A stretch of 64,000 nucleotides of DNA, from NCBI RefSeq assembly GCF_030164425.1, contig NZ_JASNJD010000002.1, positions 248,001-312,000 on the forward strand, written 5' to 3'. Positions 53,122 to 60,361 of the stretch are shown here, piece after piece. A program made the translations under genes and the position numbers. This DNA comes from Pseudodonghicola flavimaris (GTDB taxonomy: Bacteria; Pseudomonadota; Alphaproteobacteria; Rhodobacterales; Rhodobacteraceae). The notes below the pieces were generated by a model. It worked only from the letters and a program-made list of their open reading frames with translations. It was not told where the DNA came from and did no database searches. Every line of letters begins with the position of its first letter. Within the stretch, counting starts at the first letter, position 1.

Positions 53122-54627
53122 ATGACCAGCAGCGCCACCGAATTGCCCATCGCCAACCCGGGCAAATTCTATATCGACGGACAATGGGTCGACCCTTCGA
53201 CCTCCCGCACCATCGACGTGATCGAAGCGGCGACGGAAGAGCTGTATTTCACCGTTGCCGAGGCCGAGACCGCCGATGTCGCACGCGCCGTCGACGCCGC
53301 CCGCCGGGCCTTCGATGCGGGTCCCTGGCCGCAGATGCCACCGCGGCAACGGGCGCAATACCTGCGCGCCTTCGCCCGGGCCATGGCCGAACGGTTCGAC
53401 GATATCGTCCAGCTCTGGCCGCGCGAAACCGGCGTCATCGCCAGCATCGTGCCCGCCGTGATGGAAGAGGTGCCGGCCGCGTTCGAATACTATGCCGACC
53501 TGGCCGAGACCTACCCCTTCGAACAGGAGGTGCCCACAAGCTCCGGTCAGGGCTTCGGCATGATCGTGGGCGAGCCGGTCGGTGTCGTCGGCGCGATCAT
53601 CCCCTGGAACACCCCGATGCATCTGGCCGCCTGGAAGCTGGCCCCGGCGTTGCTGGCCGGCTGCACCGTGGTCGTCAAGGCCTCGCCCGAGGCGCCGGGA
53701 TCGGCCTATGTCATTGCCGAGATCGCGGACCGGATCGGGTTGCCGCCGGGGGTGGTGAACGTGCTGACCGCCGATCGTGTGGCGTCCGAGGCGCTGGTGA
53801 CCGATCCCCGGGTCGACAAGATCACCTTCACCGGCTCCACCGCCGTCGGCAAGCGGATCGCCGGCATCATGGCCGAACGGATCGGGCGCTACACCCTTGA
53901 ACTGGGCGGCAAATCGGCGGCAGTCATCCTCGACGACATGGACATCGCCGAAGCGGCGGACAGCCTGACCGCCGGCGCCTGTTTCGTGTCCGGCCAGATC
54001 TGCGCCTCGCTGACCCGGATCATCGTCCCCCGCCCGCGCCACGACGACATGCTCGAGGCGCTGGCGGAGCGGTTTTCCCGGGTCAGGGTCGGCAACCCCT
54101 ACGACGCCGGCGTTCAGATGGGCCCCCTCGCCTCACAGCGTCAGCGCGAACGGGTCGAGGGCTATGTCCGGATCGGTCAGGACGAGGGGGCGACGCTGGC
54201 CTTCGGCGGCAAGCGCCCCAAGGGCCTGAACCGCGGCTGGTTCATCGAGCCGACCGTGTTCGGCAATGTCGATAACGCCTCCCGCCTCGCGCAGGAGGAG
54301 ATCTTCGGCCCGGTCATTTCCGTCATCGCCGCAGCGGATGAGGACGATGCCATCCGGCTGGCCAATGACACCGTGTTCGGCCTCAACGCCTCTGTCTTCA
54401 CCCATGATGTGGACCGTGCCCGCGCGGTGAGCCGGCGCCTCAGGGCGGGCACCGTCGGCCAGAACGGCAACCGGGCGGACTTCGGCATCGGCTTCGGCGG
54501 CGTCAAGCAATCGGGAATCGGTCGCGAGGGCGGCGTCGCGGGCTTGCTTCCCTACCTGGAGAACAAGACCGTGGTCCTCGACCGGAGGCCAGCTCCGGCC
54601 GCAACCGAAGAGAGACTGAACACATGA
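53122..54627 (+). CDS. NAD(P)-dependent aldehyde dehydrogenase
   Basis: A 501-residue ALDH. FYIDGQWVDPST starts the fold, IIPWNTPMHLAAWKLAPAL and KASPEAP bind cofactor, FTGSTAVGK and LELGGKSA (general-base Glu) follow, and the catalytic Cys is in SGQICASLTR. It is distinct from the ALDH at 12.8 kb. In the operon it could oxidise the semialdehyde released by ring cleavage, as TgnC does in trigonelline breakdown. It overlaps the HAD phosphatase gene by four bases. Confidence 0.93.
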   Translation: MTSSATELPIANPGKFYIDGQWVDPSTSRTIDVIEAATEELYFTVAEAETADVARAVDAARRAFDAGPWPQMPPRQRAQYLRAFARAMAERFDDIVQLWPRETGVIASIVPAVMEEVPAAFEYYADLAETYPFEQEVPTSSGQGFGMIVGEPVGVVGAIIPWNTPMHLAAWKLAPALLAGCTVVVKASPEAPGSAYVIAEIADRIGLPPGVVNVLTADRVASEALVTDPRVDKITFTGSTAVGKRIAGIMAERIGRYTLELGGKSAAVILDDMDIAEAADSLTAGACFVSGQICASLTRIIVPRPRHDDMLEALAERFSRVRVGNPYDAGVQMGPLASQRQRERVEGYVRIGQDEGATLAFGGKRPKGLNRGWFIEPTVFGNVDNASRLAQEEIFGPVISVIAAADEDDAIRLANDTVFGLNASVFTHDVDRARAVSRRLRAGTVGQNGNRADFGIGFGGVKQSGIGREGGVAGLLPYLENKTVVLDRRPAPAATEERLNT

Positions 54628-55298
54628 GCATTTCCACCAAGCCCGGCACCGCGGCATGCCTCCACGTCTTCGACATGGACGGCACCCTGCTGAGAAGCAC
54701 CGCCACCATCGAACTCGCCCGCCAGATGGGCCGGCTGGATATCGGCGAAGAGATCGAGAGGCTGTGGGGCGAAGGCAACATCACCGACACGGATTTCTGG
54801 ACCAATCTCCTCGGGATCTGCCGCGATGCCACCACGGCCGATTTCCACGCGGCCTTTCACAATGCGCCCTGGATGGAGGGGATCGCGGAAACCTTCGCCG
54901 ATATCCATGCCCGTGGCGAGGCGGTCATCGTGATCTCCCAGTCGCCGACCTTCTTCGTCCGGATGCTGGAGCTCTGGGGCGCGCATGAAACCTACGGCTC
55001 GGCGGTGGAACCGGGGGTGCCGCTCAGCGACACCGCCACGCTGATGCCGGAGGCGAAGGTGACGATCACCGAGGCCGCGCTGACAGCGCGCAATCTGAAC
55101 GCGCATGACTGCGTGATCTACGGCGACTCCTCCAGCGACATGGACCTGTTCCGGACCTTCTCGCGCACGGTCGGGGTCAACCCGTCGCCGTCGCTCGGGG
55201 CGCTGGCGGCGACGCATTATGTGGGAACCGACATCCGGGAGGCCTACGCGTTGGGTCGCCAGCTCATCGGCACCGCAGACAGACAGAAACCGAAGTAA
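54624..55298 (+). CDS. HAD-superfamily phosphatase (phosphoserine phosphatase-like)
   Basis: A 224-residue HAD-IB-type hydrolase. Motif I is FDMDGTLLR with both catalytic Asp residues, motif II is the Ser in VIVISQSP, motif III Lys is in MPEAKVTI, and motif IV is YGDSSSDMDLF. All catalytic residues are present. It removes phosphate from a small phosphorylated metabolite. Given the neighbours, dephosphorylation of a ribotide or its breakdown product is a reasonable inference. It is translationally coupled to the aldehyde dehydrogenase (ATGA). Confidence 0.88.
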   Translation: MSISTKPGTAACLHVFDMDGTLLRSTATIELARQMGRLDIGEEIERLWGEGNITDTDFWTNLLGICRDATTADFHAAFHNAPWMEGIAETFADIHARGEAVIVISQSPTFFVRMLELWGAHETYGSAVEPGVPLSDTATLMPEAKVTITEAALTARNLNAHDCVIYGDSSSDMDLFRTFSRTVGVNPSPSLGALAATHYVGTDIREAYALGRQLIGTADRQKPK

Positions 55299-55321
55299 GC
55301 AATGCAAAGGAGTGAAGGCTG

Positions 55322-56086
55322 ATGAGCATCACTGAATCGCCGATCAAAGTCCTCTTCGTCGGGGAATCCTGGATCAAGCACACAATTCACATGAAGGGCT
55401 TCGACCAGTTCCACTCAACCGAATACGAGGAAGGCGCAGGCTACTTTCTCAGCTGCATGGATGAGGCCGGCTTCGATGTCACCTACGTCCGTGGCCACGA
55501 GATTTCCCTGCGGTTCCCCCGCTCGGCGGAAGAGCTCGACGCCTTCGATGTCGTCGTCATCTCCGATATCGGCTCCAACTCCTTCCTGCTTCCGGATGAA
55601 ACCTTCCTGCGGTCCGAGAAATCGCCCAACCGGCTCGAACTGGTGGCGGATTTCGTGAAGCGTGGCGGCGGGTTTCTGATGATCGGCGGCTATCTCTCCT
55701 TCACCGGGATCGACGGCAAGGGCCGCTATGGCATGAGCCCGCTGGCCGCCCCGCTGCCGGTCGCGCTGTTGCCGCATGACGACCGCATCGAACGCTCCGA
55801 AGGCGTCGGGGTGGAGGTCTGCGCGCCCGACCATCCGGTGCTGGGCGACACGCCGGCGGATTGGCCCGAACTGCTGGGTTACAACAGGCTCATCGCGAAA
55901 CCGGATGCCACGGTGGTGGCGACGGCCGGCAAGGATCCGATGCTCGTGGTCGGCGAATACGGTCAGGGCCGGACCGCCGCCTTCGCCTCCGACCTCGCGC
56001 CCCACTGGGCACCGCAGGAGTTCCTCGACTGGCCGCATTACGCCGGTCTGTGGGCGGCCATCCTCACCTGGACGGCGCAGGCATAA
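55322..56086 (+). CDS. GATase1-like (ThuA/DUF1355-type) protein
   Basis: A 254-residue cytoplasmic protein with a class I glutamine amidotransferase-like fold. KVLFVGESWIKHTIHMKGFD opens it, with DVVVISDIGSNSFLLPDE, VKRGGGFLMIGGYLSFTG and GEYGQGRTAAFASDLAPHW further on. The Cys nucleophile expected of true amidotransferases is not evident at the usual elbow (MIGGYLSF), so it is probably not a glutaminase. The family has no firm biochemical role. Ribosome site AAAGGAGTG lies 10 bases upstream. Confidence 0.8.
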   Translation: MSITESPIKVLFVGESWIKHTIHMKGFDQFHSTEYEEGAGYFLSCMDEAGFDVTYVRGHEISLRFPRSAEELDAFDVVVISDIGSNSFLLPDETFLRSEKSPNRLELVADFVKRGGGFLMIGGYLSFTGIDGKGRYGMSPLAAPLPVALLPHDDRIERSEGVGVEVCAPDHPVLGDTPADWPELLGYNRLIAKPDATVVATAGKDPMLVVGEYGQGRTAAFASDLAPHWAPQEFLDWPHYAGLWAAILTWTAQA

Positions 56087-56176
56087 CCCCGCCGCGTCGC
56101 GGACATACAGCCCCCTGAGACAAGGAACCGGGATCGTGAAGCAGAGAGCAGTGAGACGTCATCGGGCAGGTCGGTC

Positions 56177-57124
56177 ATGACCGGGCGGCTTCTGGTGGTC
56201 GGCGCCGTGAATGTCGACATGGTCGTCGCGGCGCCGACGCTGCCCGGACCCGGCGAAACCGTCGTCGGCGAGGACCTGCAGCGGCACGGCGGCGGCAAGG
56301 GCGGCAATGCGGCGGTTGCCGCCGCGCGATCAGGGGCAGAGGTCCGCTTTGTCGGGGCGGTCGGAAACGATGCCCTCGGCACCGGCGCGCTGGCCGATCT
56401 GCGGGATGACGCCATCGACGTCACCGATGTCGCGATCAAGGCGGAGGCCGCAACCGGCGCCGCCCTCATCGTGGTGGACGCCGATGGAGAGAACCAGATC
56501 GCCGTCGCCGCCGGCGCCAATGCCGCCATCACCCCCGGGGATGTCGACGCCGCGTTCGCGCGGGCGGAGGGCTGGCCCGACTGTGTGCTCATCAGCACCG
56601 AGATCACCGCGGCGGCGGTCGTCCACGCGGTCGCGGCCGCCACGGCAAACGGTTGGCTCTGCGTGCTGAACCCGGCCCCGGCGGCTCCCGGCATCCGCGA
56701 GGCACTGGGGCAGGCGCCGATCCTCACCCCGAACCGGGGCGAGCTGCTGGATGTCTACCGCCTGCTCGGCGGCACCGGGGCCCCGCCGGTGGACACCGCG
56801 GCCCGGGCTGTCGCCGCCCGCACCGGGGCACCGGTGGTCGTCACATTGGGCGCCGAGGGGATCCTGGTCTGCGATGCCTTCGGGGTGACCACCCGGATCC
56901 CGGCGCAGACCGCCCGGGCGGTGGTGGACACCACCGGCGCCGGCGACACATTCAACGGCGTGTTCGCCGCCAGCCTCGCCGCCGGGCAGGACCTTCTCTC
57001 CGCGGCCCGCCGCGGTGTCGCCGCAGCCGCCCTCTCGGTCGAGGCCGCCGGCGCCCGCACCAGCATGCCACATGCCCCCGCCATCGACACAGCCCTGACG
57101 CCAGCCGATCGCGGGCAGCCGTGA
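56177..57124 (+). CDS. rbsK: Ribokinase-like PfkB-family kinase
   Basis: A 315-residue PfkB kinase. The N-terminus VVGAVNVDMVVAAPTLPGPGETV and GGGKGGNAAVAAARSGAEVRFVG (in part) fit ribokinase, and the catalytic Asp and anion hole are in DTTGAGDTFNGVFAASLAAG. It phosphorylates ribose, or a related pentose or nucleoside, at O5 with ATP. The gene is directly followed by PRPP synthetase, so ribose to ribose 5-phosphate to PRPP is the natural reading. The ribosome site is weak, so coupling to the upstream gene is possible. Confidence 0.88.
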   Translation: MTGRLLVVGAVNVDMVVAAPTLPGPGETVVGEDLQRHGGGKGGNAAVAAARSGAEVRFVGAVGNDALGTGALADLRDDAIDVTDVAIKAEAATGAALIVVDADGENQIAVAAGANAAITPGDVDAAFARAEGWPDCVLISTEITAAAVVHAVAAATANGWLCVLNPAPAAPGIREALGQAPILTPNRGELLDVYRLLGGTGAPPVDTAARAVAARTGAPVVVTLGAEGILVCDAFGVTTRIPAQTARAVVDTTGAGDTFNGVFAASLAAGQDLLSAARRGVAAAALSVEAAGARTSMPHAPAIDTALTPADRGQP

Positions 57125-57176
57125 GTCGGACAAATCACGCGCCATTCCCCACAGCAGACACGAAAGGTCGCCCATC

Positions 57177-58232
57177 GTGAACCCGAATACGCAGATCAAC
57201 GGCGCGCGCTCCGCACACCGCGACGCTGGCACCGAAGTCCCCCTGCACACCCTGCTGCGACCGTATTCGAAGCGGTTGATGGTCTTCTCCGGACGCTCCA
57301 ACGCGCCGCTGGCAGGAGCCATTGCCGCGCGGCTTGGGATCGAACTCGGGAAGGTGACGCACAAGACCTTCTCCAGCGGCGAGGTCTACAGCCGGTTCGA
57401 TGAATCGATCCGGGGCGCCGATGTCTTCATCGTCCAGCCGATGTGCGGCAACCCGGAAACCGGCGTCAACGCCAATGACTCGCTCTGCGAACTGCTGCTG
57501 ATGGTGGACGCCGCCGTCGGCGCCAGCGCACACCGGGTGATCGCCGTGACGCCCTGGTACGGATACTCCCGCCAGGACAAGAAATCCGCCCCGCGTGAGC
57601 CGATCTCCGCCCGCATGGTCGCCCGCGCGCTTGAGGCCACCGGCGTCGACCGGGTGCTGACGATGGATCTGCACGCCGGCCAGCTTCAGGGCTTCTTCGG
57701 CATCCCGGTGGATCACATGACCGCCGTCGGCATCCTCAGTGATTATTTCGCCGGGTTCGACGACGATCTGGTGATCGTCGCCCCGGATGCCGGCCGGGTG
57801 AAGCTCAACAAGCAGTTCGCCACCCAGATCGGGGCCAAGCTCGCCATCCTCGACAAGGAGCGGCCGCAGCAGCAGGTCGCCGAGATCACCAGCGTCATCG
57901 GCGATGTGAAGGGCAAGACCGCCATCGTGATCGATGACATCATCGATACCGCCGGGACACTCTGCGCCGCGGGCGAGGCGCTGATGCGGGCCGGCGCACG
58001 CCGGGTGCTGGCTGCCGCCACCCATGGTGTCTTTAGCGGGCCGGCCTTTGACCGCCTCGCCGCCTCCCCGTTCGAACAGGTCGTCGTCACCGACACCATC
58101 CCACTGCGCGCGGGCGCCCCCGACAAGATCAAGGTGCTGTCCTGCGCGCCCCTGCTGGCGGAATCGATGAGCAGGATCTTCATCGACGAATCCGTGAGCG
58201 CGGTCTTCGACGGCAAAAACCACACGTTCTGA
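57177..58232 (+). CDS. prs: Ribose-phosphate pyrophosphokinase (PRPP synthetase)
   Basis: A 351-residue protein, about 35 longer than typical Prs because of an N-terminal extension before RLMVFSGRSNAPLAGAIA. Catalytic features are intact: GYSRQDKKSAPREPISARMV (ATP and catalytic loop), DLHAGQLQGFF and the PRPP-binding IVIDDIIDTAGTL. It makes PRPP from ribose 5-phosphate and ATP. Its place between ribokinase and downstream catabolic genes implies a dedicated PRPP supply for NadV. The GTG at 57177 follows AAAGG. A housekeeping prs is expected elsewhere in the genome. Confidence 0.95.
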   Translation: MNPNTQINGARSAHRDAGTEVPLHTLLRPYSKRLMVFSGRSNAPLAGAIAARLGIELGKVTHKTFSSGEVYSRFDESIRGADVFIVQPMCGNPETGVNANDSLCELLLMVDAAVGASAHRVIAVTPWYGYSRQDKKSAPREPISARMVARALEATGVDRVLTMDLHAGQLQGFFGIPVDHMTAVGILSDYFAGFDDDLVIVAPDAGRVKLNKQFATQIGAKLAILDKERPQQQVAEITSVIGDVKGKTAIVIDDIIDTAGTLCAAGEALMRAGARRVLAAATHGVFSGPAFDRLAASPFEQVVVTDTIPLRAGAPDKIKVLSCAPLLAESMSRIFIDESVSAVFDGKNHTF

Positions 58233-58323
58233 AACATCCGGACGATCGCACCATCGCACCTGCCGCAGCTGCGTTTTCCGGCAGGCGCCGACCCAAGCAA
58301 CCCAAACAGAAGGAGAGCGCATC

Positions 58324-58518
58324 ATGGCTCACATCGAAGCACAGTTTTTCGCCAAACGGTTCGAAGACGAAGAATTCAACGAGAAGATGATCACCGCGCT
58401 GACCGAGGCGGTCGCCTCGGTTCTCGGCGAGGCAGCGGGCAAGGACACCACGATCATTCTGCACAGCATCGAGCCCGAGCGCTGGGGCTTTGGCGGCATG
58501 CAATTGTCCAAGAGATAA
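58324..58518 (+). CDS. 4-oxalocrotonate tautomerase-like protein lacking Pro1
   Basis: A 64-residue protein with the beta-alpha-beta 4-OT fold: a hydrophobic first strand, RFEDEEFNEKMITALTEAVASVLG (in part) and DTTIILHSIEPERWGFGG with the second-strand residues. It begins Met-Ala-His-Ile, so the catalytic N-terminal Pro of the superfamily is absent. The ATG at 58324 is well placed after AAGGAGA, and no alternative start restores Pro. It may be a non-tautomerase binding protein or use another mechanism. Confidence 0.8.
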   Translation: MAHIEAQFFAKRFEDEEFNEKMITALTEAVASVLGEAAGKDTTIILHSIEPERWGFGGMQLSKR

Positions 58519-58705
58519 CGCCCCGCCGGTCGGGACCGCGCCCATTGCCTGCAACCGTGTGGGGATAGCCCCATGCTGACCGGCGCGATGGACGCGCGGC
58601 CCCGACCGGTCGCCAAAGGCCTGCGGTGCAAGCGGTTACCGCCGCGTCCCGAGCGACGCGGAGCCACCGCAGGACAACCCGGGACGGAGTTATGGAGTAA
58701 AACAG
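58519..58705 (+). other. Structured gap before the SnoaL-flavin reductase gene
   Basis: The 187 bases contain a long-range 9-bp pairing (CCGGTCGGG at 58526 with CCCGACCGG at 58601) and a local CCGCGTC/GACGCGG hairpin. No riboswitch family was recognised. The apparent frame through it has no conserved content. Confidence 0.45.
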
Positions 58706-59656
58706 ATGTCGCACTTCAAGGAGCTGCTGCGGTCCGCCTGGGACGCGGCCTGGAACAGCGGAGAAATCGATGCCCTGGACGAAATCGTCCACCCCGATTA
58801 CGCGCTGGAAAATGCAGGCCTCGGCCACAGTTCGGGACTGGCGGAACTGAAGGCGCAGATCCACGCCATGCGGGCGGCGATCCCCGATCTGCACACGACC
58901 GTGGAGACGATCATTGTCGATGGCGACGATTTCGCGATCTTCTGGTCGGCCACGGGAACCTTCGCGAAGGCGTTCGGCGACGTCCCCCCGACCGGACGGA
59001 CCCTGCAAGCCCAGGGCGCCGTCCACGGCACGCTGTGCGACGGGCGGATTATCCGCGAGCGGGTCTCCTGGGACCCCGGGGTCGAGATGCTCGCGGACCT
59101 CGGCACCCCCGGGCTGGGGTCCGCCTTCGAGAGCGCCCGCGTATCCGCCGACACCGATGAAACCGACAGCGGGCCGGACGCTGAAGAGCTGAAGGACTTC
59201 AACCGAAAATTCGTCTCGGGCGTCACGGTGGTGACGGTGCAGGACGCCTCCGGTCAGCCCCGTGGGCTGGCGGTCAGTGCCTATATGTCGCTGTCGCTCG
59301 ACCCGCCGCTTGTCGTCATCTGCGTCCAGAAGACATCCTCGACCTATCCGGCGCTGTTCGAGGCCGGGTACCTCGGCATCAACATCCTCTCCCACGTGCA
59401 GAGACAGATCGTGGACAGGTTCGCCTCCAAGGCCCCGGACAAGTTCGCCGGCCTCTCCTGGCACCCCGGCCCCGCGGGCTCTCCGCTTCTCGAGGGGGCA
59501 TCTGCCTCGGTCGAGGCGGAGATCAAGGAGCGTTTCCGCGCCAAGACCCACGTGGTCATCATCGCGCGCGTGCGTCACCTGGAAATCTCCGACGTCGATC
59601 CGATGATCTACAAGGCGGGCAAGTTCTATGACAGCGCCTCGCTTGCAGAGATCTGA
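58706..59656 (+). CDS. SnoaL-like domain fused to flavin reductase
   Basis: A 316-residue two-domain protein. Residues 1-135 are a SnoaL/ester-cyclase-like cone fold (AWNSGEIDALDEIVHPDYAL, PDLHTTVETIIVDGDDFAIFW, FGDVPPTGRTLQAQG). A linker leads to a flavin reductase domain (about 155-316) of the HpaC/RutF type, with NRKFVSGVTVVTVQD, GLAVSAYMSLSLDPPLVVICV and INILSHVQRQIVDRF. The second domain supplies reduced FMN to the monooxygenase encoded in the operon. The first may act on an unstable lactone or ring-opened product. I know of no standard enzyme with this pairing. Confidence 0.9.
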   Translation: MSHFKELLRSAWDAAWNSGEIDALDEIVHPDYALENAGLGHSSGLAELKAQIHAMRAAIPDLHTTVETIIVDGDDFAIFWSATGTFAKAFGDVPPTGRTLQAQGAVHGTLCDGRIIRERVSWDPGVEMLADLGTPGLGSAFESARVSADTDETDSGPDAEELKDFNRKFVSGVTVVTVQDASGQPRGLAVSAYMSLSLDPPLVVICVQKTSSTYPALFEAGYLGINILSHVQRQIVDRFASKAPDKFAGLSWHPGPAGSPLLEGASASVEAEIKERFRAKTHVVIIARVRHLEISDVDPMIYKAGKFYDSASLAEI

Positions 59657-59786
59657 ACCCTGCCGTGGCCGGTAAGGACGCCCCGACCATGCCGGGACTG
59701 ACCCGCCCGGCGACCGGATTGGCGCCGCGACACTGGCACAGATCAGATCGCCGTCCCCAACCACAACCCGATGACAGGAATTTGCC

Positions 59787-60221
59787 ATGTCAAACACCCG
59801 ATACGCCTTCATCAAGGCGGGCTGGCACGCAGATATCGTTGACCAGGCCCTGGTGGGCTTCTTGCAGAAGATACCCGAAGCGGATGTCGATGTCTTCGAT
59901 GTTCCGGGTGCGTTTGAAATGCCCCTGGTGGCGCGCGATCTGGCCCGCTCCGGCCGATATGGTGCCGTTGTCGCGGCCGCCTTCGTCGTTGATGGCGGCA
60001 TCTACCGGCACGATTTCGTTGCACAGGCCGTCGTCACGGGATTGATGCAGGCCGGTCTGGAAACTGGTGTCCCCATCCTCTCGGTGTCGCTGACCCCGCA
60101 CCACTATCAGGAGACCGCACACCACAGCGCGATTTACCGGCAACATTTCGTGCTGAAGGGCACGGAAGCCGCAGAAGCGGCGCTCCAGATCGTAACCACG
60201 CGTGCGGGACTTGCCGTCTAG
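59787..60221 (+). CDS. ribH: 6,7-Dimethyl-8-ribityllumazine synthase, RibH2 type
   Basis: A 144-residue protein matching alphaproteobacterial type II lumazine synthases such as Brucella RibH2: FIKAGWHADIVDQAL at the N-terminus, FDVPGAFEMPLVARDLA, VVDGGIYRHDFVAQAVV with the catalytic His, and SVSLTPHHYQE. It makes the riboflavin precursor lumazine. In a flavin-dependent operon it may boost FMN supply. RibH2-type proteins can be inducible or have low synthase activity, so a specialised role is possible. The ATG at 59787 follows AGGAA. Confidence 0.92.
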   Translation: MSNTRYAFIKAGWHADIVDQALVGFLQKIPEADVDVFDVPGAFEMPLVARDLARSGRYGAVVAAAFVVDGGIYRHDFVAQAVVTGLMQAGLETGVPILSVSLTPHHYQETAHHSAIYRQHFVLKGTEAAEAALQIVTTRAGLAV

Positions 60222-60361
60222 ACCGCCCCGGGGGCAGGGTTCCCCCGGCTGCCCGGCTACGATCGTGAACCGGGCGGCCATGTCTCCGCCCGACGTTCCG
60301 GTGCCTCCGCTGTCTCCACAGGCCGGACCCTCGCCCGCCCAACTTCTCCGAAGGATATCCC

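Noticed and set aside
59657-59786. Possible FMN riboswitch before ribH
   Set aside because: The RFN-element conserved blocks were not found in the 130-base gap, and the ribosome site is plain.
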